Source: Ophiura sarsii (taxonomy: Eukaryota > Echinodermata > Ophiuroidea > Amphilepidida > Ophiuridae). From it: DNA of 64,000 nucleotides. Shown here one piece after another: positions 24,411 through 36,066 of this stretch. Under the pieces are notes generated by a model that was not told where the DNA came from, did no database searches, and saw only the letters and a list, made by a program, of their open reading frames with translations. The position numbers and the translations under genes were made by a program. Numbering within the stretch: the first letter of the stretch is position 1; each line of letters starts with the position of its first letter. The stretch covers positions 82,905,786-82,969,785 of the forward strand of contig CM069445.1 in assembly GCA_035610835.1 (NCBI GenBank), in the 5' to 3' direction.

Positions 24411-24974
24411 TTCCATCTGTTCCTAGTTAACCCCTGGCATTAGGGACAAATCTGACAAATATCCGGACTGACTTCTGTCGGTTTCCTCTATTCAAATTCT
24501 GCTGCGCCTATTTCCTCCCTTTCTCAATGCTCTCAAGAGCTATTCGTCAAAAGCCATTTATCCTCTCTATGCCACAAGAGACATATCGTTCAAACCCTTC
24601 ACCTTAGACCGATTAATGGAGAATTTTCACACCACCCATCAAAAAGTTCGAACTCAACTCCCCTTCCAATTACACACTACATGTGCGATCAATTTGTAAT
24701 GTTTCAATCAATTCTCGATCTAATTCCACATTTCTGTAATCGTTAATCTTGAGAACATCAACTAATTATCTCGTACATATTCTCATTTACGGCGCTTCGT
24801 GACTAATGACTTCCTCAGAGATGAGTGACTGAAGAGTACTTGCATCTTTCGTCACTTCATCATCTCTCGGCGGTGGTGTCATACTCACTTAAAACGATAT
24901 TTTGATCTACCTCACCGCACCCACCCTCCCTGCCTCTACAATGTATGTATATAGTTGACAAGTCTTGTGTCTTT

Positions 24975-24998
24975 CCCCCCCCCCCCCCCCCCCCCCCC
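24975..24998. repeat. Poly-C run, 24 bp
   Basis: An uninterrupted C homopolymer directly followed by an A run. The other homopolymer G/C runs of at least 15 bp in the window are at 20726, 37740, 39795, 47580, 48353, 54318, 63302 and 63457. Confidence 0.8.
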
Positions 24999-25698
24999 AA
25001 AAAAAGGGTAAGGAATCATGTCTATACACGTATGTATGCAGTATGTATACTCTTTAGAGGAGAAAATGTAGGCCAATCATGTGCAGGTCATTTGTTAATA
25101 ATAAGCACATCTTTCAAATTGGAAGCATATTCCTTCCACCAAAATTTTTCCTCAAGGATCTATGATTTTTCCAAGCAAAACCAGGCAGCCAGAAATGTTC
25201 ATACTATACATCTGTGCTGTAATGCTGTGTCGTTGGTTAACTTTACTGCAGATGATAACATTTCAGCATAAATACTCGGTAGATCCAACACACAAACTAG
25301 TCTAGATAAAAATCTTGATAGATGCATACAATTATACATACAGTATCTGTGTTGTCTTGTATGGTACTTGTTCAAAGTAACATCATGTTCCTGTATGTGA
25401 TTGCTTTCTTCAGCACCCATCCCAATCTTTCTATCGGTGTAGAAATGATGATGACGTTCACAGGGGTTAGTTAGACTATAGAGTTAAGTGCTTTAAAAAG
25501 GGAAATATGGGCAAAAAGAAACCCGCAAAAGAATAGATGGCAAATTACAAACCTCAATGGGTAATGTTTGTATTGTAAGCCTAATATTTAATGTAACCTT
25601 ATACATCACTTCTTAAAAATTAAAAAATGCCTAGTTCTAAACTACACTACCGCTAACTGTCTAAACATTACAAGTACACGATCAACAACGATACTCAC

Positions 25699-25770
25699 AA
25701 TTCTTTAAGGTTGATCAATCCAGCAAAAGCATCGTCAGGTATTGTTGTTATTTTGTTGCCTTGCAAATGC
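25699..25770 (-). CDS. Leucine-rich repeat exon (72 bp) of the LRR gene
   Basis: This 72-bp minus-strand exon encodes exactly one LRR unit: HLQGNKITTIPDDAF then AGLINLKEL, matching the LxLxxNxIxxIPxxAFxxLxxLxxL consensus at every anchor position. The acceptor is excellent: a long pyrimidine tract from the inverse of 25771-25810, ending TTCACTTCAG. The donor is GTGAGT (25693-25698). Both boundaries fall after the second base of a leucine codon, the phase used for LRR exons in LGR, Slit and LRIG genes. The first exon at 34830-35047 ends in the same phase, so direct joining keeps frame and continues the repeat register. Further exons would lie to the left. None was identified by eye. Confidence 0.85.
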
Positions 25771-25941
25771 CTGAAGTGAATAGGGGGGATGGATGGGGGA
25801 AAGGTTGAAATAAAAAAAAGTTTAATTATTATTTTTAGATTATTATTTTAGTAAAAATAAAAGTAAACATTTAATTATTATTAATTAAATTTTAAATTAA
25901 GTATTAATTAAAAAGGATTGGATAGGGTTCAATTTTTATTT

Positions 25942-26207
25942 AGGCGACGAAAAAAAGAAACTCTGTTGTACGGGCCCGACCGACCCATTTTTTGGGACAT
26001 GGGGGGAAAAATGTTCACGTGCAAATGAATATCGACCAAAAAAAGAAAGAAATTGCTTGTCAAAAAACTGCAAAATGTTTACAGATTATTTTGGGATTTT
26101 TCCGGTCATTTTCAAGGGAAAATAAGAAAGAAAGAAAAAACCACACAAAAAACCTGACCGATCAACCCGTTTGCCCGTACAACGGGGTTTCTTTTTTTCA
26201 TCGCCTT
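25942..26207. mobile_element. MITE, CGACCGACCC family, copy 2
   Basis: It begins GGCGACGAAAAAAAGAAAC, followed by CTCTGTTGTACGGGCCCGAC, and ends with the inverse (GCCCGTACAACGGGG ... TTTCATCGCC). This is the most symmetric of the three copies. It sits just upstream of the LRR exon, inside the large intron. Confidence 0.7.
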
Positions 26208-26870
26208 ATTCACTTATTTGAACAGTTGTTACTTTCAATTAAATTCAGTTTACGAATAAACCGTGTCCTTAAATCTACCTTAAATTATTTGTTGATGAGG
26301 CCTACGACTGGAAAATAAATTGGTTTGACAATTCCTTTCATGCAACTTTGTTAAGCGCAAAAGGGCCAGTTACACTTTAACACGCTTGTTTGTGGTATAA
26401 TAATCCATTCAATTTCATGTTGTTAAACATTCGCCAGAGTCCACATATACGCTTCATTAGCGCCATTGTTCCCGAAAACATTCACCAGTCAAAACCCATG
26501 AGTTCTGTCAGGTTTGCGCCCACCATGTTTATTATCGTTGGTCTGTTCAGGTGTGAAATAGTAAATGTTGGCTATTTATTATCAGTACATAAGATCAAGT
26601 GCCATGTGGTAGGGAATGGATGAATGAATGTCAAGGCGGACAGGTGGTATTATGTTATGTAAGGCACGAATGCCGATTAATCATGAATTTAATTACAAAT
26701 TTGTGTAAAAAAGTTCTGATCAGGTCATACCAAATATTAATGTTACCATGGGGTTTACTATTTCACGCTACATGTAGTTCCGTGCCTTCAAGTGAGGCCT
26801 ACATGTTGGTTAGGGTCTTTCTTAGACAAGTTCCACCAGTCCCCGAAGTGTCGTCCCGCACCCGCTGAAC
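26208..26870. other. Intronic stretch of the LRR gene
   Basis: Nothing recognisable apart from short open frames without features. Confidence 0.35.
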
Positions 26871-27290
26871 TAATATACCCAGAATGCATAGCGCGGTCCT
26901 CCACTTGGGGACTGGTCACAAAGCGTGAAAATAGAAGGAGCAAAATAACATCACAATTCCGATGTTATTTACGCACATGAATGCGTGTGAATTACCACGC
27001 AGATCTGCCGGCACGACGCGGGTGGGGCTCCGAATCTTTGCGCCGCGCCCGCGTGTGCGTAAGTGCCCTACCAATTCGCGTGTTTGTGCAAGCCGCAGCT
27101 AGCGCGGTCGTTAAAAAGTGCTCCGTCATTTGGGCTGGAACATTTCCAGTCGTCACAACAGCAAACGCAGTGGAGCGTATTGTACGACTGGAGGATAAAG
27201 TCTAGGGTCTTTCTTGCTTGACGTTGTAGCTTCCTGGATAGCGCATACAACTGAACCGCGCTGGAGGATGAAGCCAGAACAAATCTGGTG
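26871..27290. promoter_or_regulatory. CpG-rich block with ZNF143-like site, possible promoter
   Basis: In an otherwise AT-rich region this block is rich in CpG (for example GCGCCGCGCCCGCGTGTGCG near 27040). CCCAGAATGCATAGCGC (26878-26894) resembles the ZNF143/Staf site CCCAGMATGCNNNGCG that marks many deuterostome core promoters. A splice-donor-like GTAAGT follows at 27058. Together these could be a plus-strand first exon and its promoter inside the LRR intron. No downstream coding exon was found, so this stays tentative. Confidence 0.3.
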
Positions 27291-27994
27291 CTGCTCATTT
27301 ATTGTTTTGTATTAGTTTAAACTTTCAAAAGCAAATCCAAACGCTTTTGCCCAATAATCACATGTTTGAATTTTTGAGTCATGAGGAAATAAATGCATGC
27401 CCAAAATGTAATTCAGAATGGAACAGATATGAGATTATTTAATAGGTGACCAAATGATAATATGTTGAATTGATTACTGTAGTATTTCATAGGGTCAATG
27501 ACAAAACTTACCAATCATGTAATATGATAGTGTCAAGTGGTGTAATAATGGTTTTCAAAAAAGTATAGATTTCTACAAGAAGCCTATTGATTGGCTTGAC
27601 TTGACAACATTATGTGTAGTGTCGGTCTTGGCAAAAGGGTATAGGGTTATAATAGTTATCAGGTAAAATGCACTTTGAGATATTGATCGAATGAAGCATG
27701 GACAAAAAATAACAATAAAGACAGTATTTTGTCTTCATGAATTCAGAAAGCAGTATCTAATCTTAACCCAAATGGTGTAATTTTGAAGCATTCAAAAAGT
27801 TCCCTCTGTTGGTAATAAGATCTTAACTTTTTCTTTGAGAGATAACTGTATCCTTTTGCTGCGACTGTACACATATTATATTAATTATTATGGTATTGAA
27901 TGATGGGTATTTAGGCGAATTTCTCGGAACATGGACGACGGATCAATGTCAAGGTTTCCATCACATTGATCATGGGAACTGCGCTTGATTTGCA

Positions 27995-28096
27995 TTTTCA
28001 GTTGCTGCAACCACTCTTTGGAATTCATTACCCTTAAATCAGATGTTGTGTGACTCTCTTCATTCAGTTAAGAACTTGTTTAAGACACACTTATAG
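27995..28096 (+). pseudogene. LINE reverse transcriptase C-terminal end (CR1/L2-like)
   Basis: The frame FSVAATTLWNSLPLNQM ... NLFKTHL followed by a stop is the typical C-terminus of CR1/L2-type LINE ORF2 (A..LWNSLP ... FK..L). Everything upstream is missing, consistent with a 5'-truncated insertion. The following 28127-28270 has a homologous copy at 41574-41720 and is probably the element's 3' UTR. Confidence 0.55.
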
Positions 28097-28126
28097 CAAA
28101 GTAAAAAAAAAAAACCTGTTTGCGAT

Positions 28127-28330
28127 AAAGGTTGCGAACCTTATTAAAAGGAAGAGGCCTCTTTTAAATTGTTTCTATTTCATGGTTCTGAGGGGTTGGT
28201 CACCACATAACTTTATTCAAATGCTTATAAGAAAGACACAAAGCAGTTACAAACATCTCAACGTCTGAAACACCTGAACAAAAAAGTTATGAATGAAATA
28301 AAGAAGGAAGAAAAAAAATAAAATAAAGGA
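28127..28330 (+). repeat. Dispersed repeat, probable LINE 3' UTR, copy 1
   Basis: TGCGAACCTTATT, ATGGTTCTGAGGGGTTGGTC and a purine-rich tail of AAGGAAG units recur in the same order at 41574-41750 on the same strand. Here the block follows a LINE C-terminus, which suggests it is that family's 3' end. Confidence 0.55.
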
Positions 28331-28530
28331 AGCAGGAGGGGACGCTAAATATGTTTTTGTTTTTTGTGTGCCTAAATGTGTATAACTGATACTTCATGAA
28401 CTTTTACATCTACATGTATGTATGCATTATGTTCAATTGTATAACTCACTGGATGTCTAACCCCGAGCTTTCTTTCATCAAGGTATATTACAGAGTAACC
28501 CAATTGTTTGCAATCAACCATTATCTATTG

Positions 28531-28544
28531 TTACCATGGCAACC
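28531..28544. promoter_or_regulatory. RFX X-box-like sequence
   Basis: GTTACCATGGCAAC is identical to the cores at 1136-1149 and 1284-1297, but has no CCAAT box nearby. It is intronic to the LRR gene. Confidence 0.25.
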
Positions 28545-28820
28545 TCTATAGCTATGTGGTCCTTAGGTACGCATGATTGGCATAATTACAACCACCTATC
28601 TACCCTTATTCACAAAACCACACACATAGTCAAGGTCAATATCATGACCAAAAATTGAAAAAGGAAAAAAAATACAAATTACTGATAGTCTTAAACATGA
28701 ATGAGATTTGATGAATGTCTCTATTAAAACATGTTACAAACACATGAAGGTGGGTGGTACTACATGTAGTGAGTTTGCTTCAAAAATCCCATAAGGAAAG
28801 AGATATTTCAATAGTTGACA

Positions 28821-29037
28821 TACTGTAAAGTGGATATTTTTGTGCATTTAATTTTTCATCGCTTTGCCCATTTTAAACAATTCTGCTTGTTTTTATTTTC
28901 GTGATTTTGTGCTTCCTTAAATAGATCTACATACAGAATGAATCTATTGGCGCATTTTGATTTTTGCGCTTGCTGATTGTAGAGCGGAAGGCGCAAAGAT
29001 AAATGTAGCTCGAAAATTTCCACTTTAAAGTACAGTA
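28821..29037. mobile_element. MITE with TACTGTA/TACAGTA ends
   Basis: The left end TACTGTAAAGTGGATATTTT is matched by an inverted right end, AAAATTTCCACTTTAAAGTACAGTA. Length is about 217 bp and the interior is non-coding. The outermost TA on each side fits a TA target duplication. Confidence 0.7.
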
Positions 29038-31254
29038 TTACATGTATCAAAAACAAACCTGCCTCTCTATTTCTAGGGCATATCTTGCATGCATTTACAT
29101 CACATAAAAAATAATTGTCAATCATGAACGGATGCCAAAATATTTCATCAATGTTGATTGAAGCTCGGAAGATCCCAGATTTGAATCCATATTTGAAAAC
29201 AAATCGCACAATAAACCAAACTACTGTAAGGACATATTCTGTAATTTGGCAAGGGGAAAAAAATAATTCAATGAAATAGCTATATTAATGCCAAGCTAAA
29301 GTTTTTCAGTTGTAAATAAATATGGCTGCCATTCAAAACAAATGAGGTATACCACATCCCCTCCAGAGTTAAGAGATGGCCCAATTGAATCAAGCGAGGG
29401 GTTTGTTCAAGTAGTCCGCAACACCTGAGCAAATTCACTTTCAACAACTCAAGTGTTGCCAACCGTGGAAATAACAAAAAATTGGGGTGGAAATTAGGGA
29501 GCAGTGGTTTTTACTTTGTTGTTGAAATTTACTAGCATCACTGCCTAGCTAAGAACTTTGCACATTTCATATGGAAATGCCAATCGTTTATTAAATATAA
29601 ATAACTGACACCATTTGATTTCAAAATTGATCCAAACTAGCTTAATTTGAATTAATTTGGGCTCTTTAATAATCTCAGGGCAGGAAACACTGTTTATAAC
29701 ACATACACAAGAAAGGAAAGCCTGCAATTCTCCCACCCTATTTCTGAATTGTGCATGGTGGTGGAGCTACTATACATGTACATCTACCTTAGTTAGTGAA
29801 GAGAGGGACTAACCAATAAATTCACTTGTATTGCCTCTATCAAGTAGCTACACAACAATAGAAGTGGATAGGCTAAGCACTTGTGCTCACCTGGGTTATC
29901 AATAGGAACAATAGACTAGCACTGGACACCCAGGTGGGTCAAGAGGATGTGTCCAGGCATTAATTGCAATTTGGTTAGCAAAGGAATCAATAATGATGCA
30001 TTGAAAAAGGAGGTCATGACACTTGGAGATGTCATTCATAAGTCATGAAGTATGAAGTCATAACTTGTTAAGTATTCATGGGGGGATTACTGGACTGAAT
30101 TAGATTAGCATTTTATGTAGTGGATCAGGTAGAAAGGACCTTACATGGTTCATGATCAATGCAGATCATCTGTGACACATACAAGGAGAGCACAAGAAAC
30201 TGTTTATTGACAAGCAGGGTTGTCATGGAATTGAAATTGAATTTCAAAACCCAAGATGTCATAAGAATTGATGAATAAAATGTAATTATATAGCTGTAAT
30301 CCTCAAATAGCATCCTAAATCCCAATATAAGTTAAAGTTACTGGGGTAAATTTGATCATGTATTTTTATTAGAAAATGCAAAGTTGCACACTCTCTGTAC
30401 GATTTATAAAGATATTGACTGAATATCAAATTCTTCTTCAAAATGGCAGTGGACTGTGTCAAAAATGTTGAATCCAGTTCAGCCTCAAGGCACAAAATCA
30501 ATCCTGCTTTACAAATTTGTGATTGAGGAAGGCCATTTGTGATGATATGTTCACATAATAAAATAATGTCACTACACTACATATGCAGACTACACATATT
30601 TATTCATTGACCCTATGCCTTGACATTTTGTAACACCAAAACTTACGCAATTAACAATATTTACACAAACAACAAAAAGAGGAGTAAAATAGAAGTACAG
30701 AACAACATCTGGTGATTGCACTTTTTCTTGATCTGGCCCAAGGCTCTAGATGGGAAAGAAAGATTTAATATTTTCGGTTGAGAAATTTATTAATAAATGC
30801 ACACCTACTTAGGCAAACACAAAACAAGTCAATGTAAAACTGATTGAACAAGTCAATGTAAAACTGATTGATCAAATCAAAATATTCAACCAATATTAAT
30901 ACAAATTGGACCATCTACAAATTGGACCATTAAGAATAGAAAGTCCTACATGGATTGTACTAATGTTTAGAATTTTGCTCAGAACTGTTAATTCGGTTAA
31001 TCTGTTTTCATTAAAACTTTAAAAAAAACCTTAAAAATTGAATATTTTTAAATTCACTTTTTAATTCCAATTTTCACTACTTGGTGACACAGTTGGGAAA
31101 TTAAAGTCCGAAACAATATATTTTTATGTGATTATTTCCCTTGTCTTTGCTATTATTTGAAGTCTAAATAGTGGCTGCCTCGCATGGTAAACATTGAATT
31201 CTTAATTAAAATCTGTTAAATAATCATAACTTATCCTGTGAATAATTCCCCAAG
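29038..31254. other. Intronic stretch of the LRR gene
   Basis: No further LRR exon was found here. A 24-bp tandem duplication lies at 30823-30870 (AACAAGTCAATGTAAAACTG repeated). Confidence 0.35.
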
Positions 31255-31375
31255 TACCGTATTATCCCTATTAGTATTAAGCACCCAGGACCGCATAAGC
31301 GCCCACCCCCCTTTTTCTCAGGTGACTTTAAAAATATATACTAATTAACCGCCCACCCAAAAAATAAGCTTACTT
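31255..31375. repeat. Partial copy of the GCGCCCACC element
   Basis: ACCGTATTATCCCTATTA followed by AAGCGCCCACC motifs matches one end of the complete element at 34133-34637. The opposite terminus is absent. Confidence 0.55.
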
Positions 31376-31852
31376 AAAAGTTACTAACATCACACTAAGT
31401 CTCGGACTACAAATTGCTTGAAAATAAAGAGGAAATTGTGGTTATTTTAACTTCAGACATACTTGACACAGGGATGTAGCTACACTGGTCGGTGCTGGTC
31501 GGTAGCGACCGGCACTAAGGCTAAACAACCGGCACTCACAGCAATTTCAGGCAAATTAACCAGCTCTAAGACTCAAAAATTGAGTAAATGTACAAAAAAT
31601 ACCACAAAATGCTCAGAATGCCAGTGCGTGGCGATAAATGTGTGAGATTTTAGCCGGCACTAAAATGTGGCTAGCTACAACCCTGACTTGACATATTGTT
31701 TGTGCTCCAAAAGTGAACTTAAACCATGTGCTATGCCTTCAAACAGCAACAGAAACCATCCGAAATACGCACGTTTCGTGTTTATTGTCATTCGTGGAGG
31801 CCGCCATCTTGAATTGCAAAACATCAAATTTTGCAGTCTTGGGACCAGTGGC

Positions 31853-32120
31853 GTAACCAGCGGGGGGGCAGGAGCCCCCCCACTTGGAACCCTTGCCCCC
31901 CCAAATGAAATCAAGTATGGCTGTAAAAAACAAAGTACACACCAAATCCCCCCCCAATAATGACATCGTGTCGGTTGAGATTGGCAGGAATCATGGAATT
32001 ATGATGGTCAAAAGTACACATATGAAAAAAATTCGCGCGCTATGCGCGCATATGTCTTCCCAAAATGAAATATTCTTTGGTACAAGCTTGTTTAGAGCCA
32101 AAATGTAGCTCTATTGTCTA
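31853..32120. repeat. Repeat with GTGGCGTAACCAG end and G/C runs
   Basis: It starts GGACCAGTGGCGTAACCAGC followed by G and C runs. The right part (ATGTCTTCCCAAAATGAAAT through TACAAGCTTGTTTAGAG) is shared with the interior of the MITE at 48339-48617, so the two are related non-autonomous elements. The right boundary is uncertain. Confidence 0.5.
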
Positions 32121-32493
32121 GGTACATTTGTGTACTTTGCTATGATTTGAAATATTTTATTTCGTAGTTATACCTGACCAAAGTCACATTAGTAAACAAA
32201 GCAGGTGTTGTTATCATAATGTAAACTGTACACACCTCTGGTAGGCCAACATGATGATAACAATACATACGGAGTTAGAATACTTATTATCAGGTTACTA
32301 AACATGGCATATATGCACATTAAATGCATGAAGATGTGTACTTTATCATTTACATGGCTATGAATCATTTGTTAACTCACAGCCATATAAACCATTATGA
32401 CCATTGTGCAATTAAAAAAATGGTGAAATTGCGGAATACAAATTAATTTGTTTTAACCTTCTTATAATACGCTGGTCATTTTCAGTTCAGGCC

Positions 32494-32830
32494 CCCGGGT
32501 ACCCGGGCAACTATGGGACATGCGTCGGGATAGGGCTGGGGATTTGTGCATTAGACACTCCCCAGGCCACAGGAAATCTGCACGCGGTTACGGCCATGCC
32601 TCGACAGCGATCATTTGTCTCGGTTCCCATAGACATGCGCACAATCATGGCTTCATAGCGCGTTCATCGTTGGAGCTCTTAGGTTCTAGTTGAATCAATG
32701 AATAAATTAGTTGTCAGTGTTCCTTTTTCTTATTTGTATAACTTAAGAGCTCGACAAATGTATCGTGTGTAAAAAAGCTTTAGTTGGCTGGCGTTTGTGC
32801 AATGCATTGTGGGAAGACCTTGAAATCTTC
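32494..32830. promoter_or_regulatory. CpG-containing block with ZNF143-like motif
   Basis: AATGCATTGTGGGAA (32801-32815) is the inverse of a TTCCCACAATGCATT-type ZNF143 site. A perfect 14-bp palindrome, CCCGGGTACCCGGG, lies at 32494-32507. The block has several CpGs. No exon can be attached to it, so a promoter role is only a possibility. Confidence 0.2.
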
Positions 32831-32882
32831 TTTGGGTTCCAGGAGAATTTTCAAAATGGTTGCCAAATTAATAAAATCATTC

Positions 32883-33081
32883 TACTGTAAAGCATGAAAT
32901 GTTCGCATGCATCAAAATTTCGCAACTGACTCTCGACATTTTCATGCTCGAGAATGTTTTGCTTTTTAAAGGCCTGTACTGTATGACTACTCAACACATT
33001 CGCGAATTTTTCATGCCGCGAAAAGGCAGAAGTCGGTGGTTCGCAAAATGTTATTGCTGCGACCATATCATGCTGTACAGT
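32883..33081. mobile_element. MITE with CTGTAAAGCATGA ends
   Basis: CTACTGTAAAGCATGAAATG at the left is imperfectly inverted at the right (CATATCATGCTGTACAG). The interior contains further short inverted blocks with TTCGC. Length is about 199 bp, non-coding. Confidence 0.6.
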
Positions 33082-33130
33082 CTTGTTCCCAGTGTTTTTC
33101 TGCAGTAAGTCCTCTATAGTAAAGTAGTAG

Positions 33131-33297
33131 TACTATAGGTAAATTAATAATTGAACAAACACAACTAAGCAGCGTATCGCGTACATTGCGTGACTGAAGC
33201 GCGCACAACCATTTGTGTGATAATTTCGGGCGCGTTAATCTTTGTACTGCGTTTGTGATGTTCGTAAATTTGTTCAATTATTAATTTACCTATAGTA
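33131..33297. mobile_element. 167-bp MITE with 29-bp perfect inverted repeats
   Basis: The terminal repeat begins TACTATAGGTAAATTAATAA at 33131 and continues to 33159. Its exact inverse occupies 33269-33297. Perfect ends suggest recent activity or conservation by hairpin gene conversion. The interior is CpG-rich and non-coding. Confidence 0.8.
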
Positions 33298-34132
33298 GTT
33301 AAGTCTAGCCCCAATGGTGGCTTTACTATCGTTCATGCTTCACTATACTAAAGCCACAACACCCCTGGCTTCATTGACATCTGACGTTCTGAAAATTACA
33401 TTTTGAAATCATCATTTGCACACGAAAACAACTAAAATCTATCAAAATGCACTCACATGTTATTCCTAGAACTCTTAGTAATATATTGAGTTCATAAATG
33501 TTGATCAAGCATCATCATTTTGGGGAAAATATTGAGGAGAAAAATCGGCAATGCTGACACTAAAAAATGTGAATTTCGCGACATCAAGAGTCTATGGAGG
33601 GTGGTGGTACCGTGTATCGAAGATACAATTGCACTACGGTACCGATTGGGACTAAGTTAAGTCTAATTGCGTCCTCTGAACAGTGACATAACTTTACAAG
33701 GTGCAGCATTAATACATACAATACACATAGCCATCCTATGACGTATCTTCAGTCTTTTTACGCGGGACATGGGTGTGTACTTTATGACAGCACCTCTGGA
33801 GGGCATGCACAGTTATTCGATGCAACCATTGGTAGTGAAATAGACCGTAGTCAAGTGGTCACCATATTTTTTGTAAAAGGAGGCCTAGTTATTTTATCAT
33901 CAAAACAAATAATTGTCGATCAAAGCGTCATGATCTGAGGCCGAGCGCTCGCATTCATCCAAATGTTAAACGCAATGCACTGCACTCTAGAAAAACAGGC
34001 GCACCAGCCGTCGTGATCAGGCGCATGGGACGCTGATAGAATTGTGACGCTATGCATTGGCATATATGATATGCTTGACAATTATTTGTTTTGAATTTGA
34101 TTATTGCTGAGAAAAGTAGGCTTACAATAACT

Positions 34133-34637
34133 TACCGTATTATCCCTATTAAGCGCCCATGCCCTTATAAGCGCCCACCCCTGTTTTTCTCAATGACTAC
34201 CAACAAACAATCCCTTATAAGCGCCCACCTTTTCAATTACCGTAGCACTGTACAACAACATTTTTTGCTACGGCGTCCTTCAGTAAAGCAGTACCGCCGC
34301 CCGCTCTTCCCGATCCCACTAGGCACTTACTGCCACGCGTTCAGAAGCGCTGATACCACTGCCTGTACAGTGACTGGCGAGTTTATTCTCTGTGGTTTTG
34401 AACATGCGTAATGCGGAATGCATATGAATATGCGTAGTGTTGTATCTTAACCACAAATGAAAAGCAAAGATGGCCGCCCATATGTTGTATGTTTACAGAA
34501 CAAAATGTCTTTGCAACCTTGCCGAATTCGATGTCTCCACGATATATGAGTTTTAAAAAAAAGGTAACATATAAATAAGCGCCCACCCAAAATGACTTTG
34601 CTAACCGCCCTGGGCGCTTAATAGGGATGATACGGTA
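34133..34637. mobile_element. 505-bp element with GCGCCCACC inverted ends
   Basis: It runs from TACCGTATTATCCCTATTAA to the inverse (TTAATAGGGATGATACGGTA). Subterminal AAGCGCCCACC motifs occur two to three times on the left and again on the right. No transposase frame is present. The short open frames inside come from the inverted ends and are not genes. Confidence 0.75.
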
Positions 34638-34829
34638 CATTTAAATTACAATATATCCAATAAAAAAGAAAAATCCTGCTTAGCCTTAAGTTCAGTGCTA
34701 TCATTTAAATTGAAACTTTATAGATGTGCATACTGTGGGCCAAGGTCTTTTCTTGTTTTAGGAGTTCTCTGTATTGTGTGTGTATAGACTATACATATGT
34801 ACATGCATGATGAAATTAAAAATACTCAC

Positions 34830-35047
34830 AGAATGGTAACCCAGCTATGGATTGGCCCGGGGATCGCGCTCAGTTTCTGCTGACTGCAATCCACCAATTC
34901 TCCCAGACATGAGCATCCATCAGGACACAAGATACTCTGTCCATCCACCAATTCCGCGCTGTTTAGTAAAATCAGCCCCAGGCCTAGAAATGCAACAAAA
35001 GCCGTGTACACACAACACACCGAAGTTGGTGGATGAGCGGACGCCAT
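34830..35047 (-). CDS. LRR receptor gene, first coding exon (signal peptide + LRRNT), LRIG-like
   Basis: The ATG (35045-35047) has an ideal context, A at -3 and G at +4. Residues 13-36 form a hydrophobic signal sequence. Residues 41-54 carry the N-terminal LRR cap cysteine pattern CPDGCSCLGELVDC (Cx3CxCx6C), followed by KLSAIPGPIHSWVTIL. The combination C-x-C-LG-x-L-x-DCS ... LPSW is most like LRIG proteins, single-pass regulators of receptor tyrosine kinase and BMP signalling. Slit, LGR and peroxidasin have similar caps. The exon ends after the second base of a leucine codon at a consensus donor (GTGAGT, 34824-34829), the same phase as the LRR exon at 25699-25770. The LRR cap would be secreted or extracellular. 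The transmembrane and Ig parts expected of LRIG are not in view. Confidence 0.85.
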
Positions 35048-35433
35048 GTTGTACCCTACTGCGGGCGTTCAAGCTGACCCTCTTCGGTCGCGATCTCGCT
35101 ACTCCGCGGTAATTCCTTGACACTCCTACGCCTCTCACGCTCTTCTCTTGTCCCGTTTAACGGCTGAAAAAATTGATAGAAACATGGTATAAGTCCTTAG
35201 CTATCCTATGAATTCATTAGTAAAAGGTAAGACTCCGTACAGGAGCGAAAAACGGACGATTTTGACATAACTACACCTTTCGTGCCCATTTGTTTGTCTC
35301 CGAAATTGTAAATGTACATGCACACAAATACAAGACAGGCTATGGTACGCTGCGCAGGTGACCCTTCGTGTGTAATTTTAACCACACACGTTACCCCACA
35401 GAGCCAAACACATTCCACGCTATGTAAGCTTAG

Positions 35434-35447
35434 CGGTGATTGGCTGG
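35434..35447 (-). promoter_or_regulatory. CCAAT box upstream of the LRR gene
   Basis: On the minus strand the sequence CCAGCCAATCACCG is a good NF-Y site. It lies about 390 bp upstream of the start codon at 35047. The transcription start itself cannot be located. Confidence 0.35.
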
Positions 35448-35862
35448 ATAGGTGTCGATATGACCCCAATAATCGGTCGGTTCCTCATTTTTATTCATTA
35501 CCAGGTTATGAATATTAATTAGCAATCAATTATACACATGGTTGGAAGTTGGCCACCTGCAATCGAATTAGCCCATTGAATTAACGCACACGCTCGAATG
35601 GAAACAAATAAAATGGAATAAAAATGAAAAAGGGAATAAAGTACAATTAGATTGGGAAAGCCAATTGGAAAGAACTAGGGTGATTCCAAACAATTCAGGT
35701 ACACATTTTATAACACTTATCATAATTTGATCATTTATTTATTAATAATCCGTGGTATTCTCGTGACGAGTGGGAGAATATAAACGCGTATAGGTTTAAC
35801 TTATAACATCATTTTATCTATAGTATTTATGACTTAATTGAGATTCTTAATAATTAAATTTA

Positions 35863-36036
35863 AAAAAATGAAATAAACTAAATTTCGGTTTTTAATTTTA
35901 TATCATTTCAAAAGCATCCTTTGATATGATACTACATGTACTGTACTATAAAAAATGAAATAAACTAAATTTCGGTTTTTAATTTTATATCATTTCAAAA
36001 GCATCCTTTGATATAATACTACATGTACTGTACTAT
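35863..36036 (+). repeat. Two 87-bp tandem copies
   Basis: AATGAAATAAACTAAATTTC recurs with an 87-bp period. Both copies run to CATGTACTGTACTATA and differ at about one position (GATATGATAC versus GATATAATAC). Confidence 0.8.
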
Positions 36037-36066
36037 AAAATTTGATAATAAATCAACAGAAACATA

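Noticed and set aside
28856..29209. 117-codon minus-strand ORF
   Set aside because: It overlaps the MITE at 28821-29037. The frame is open by chance across a non-coding repeat.
29280..29477. Leucine-rich minus-strand ORF considered as a further LRR exon
   Set aside because: Leucines do not follow the LxxLxLxxN spacing and there are no suitable splice sites in the required phase.
34091..34640. Two overlapping opposite-strand ORFs sharing the peptide RIIPIKRP
   Set aside because: The shared peptide comes from the inverted ends of the element at 34133-34637, not from related genes.
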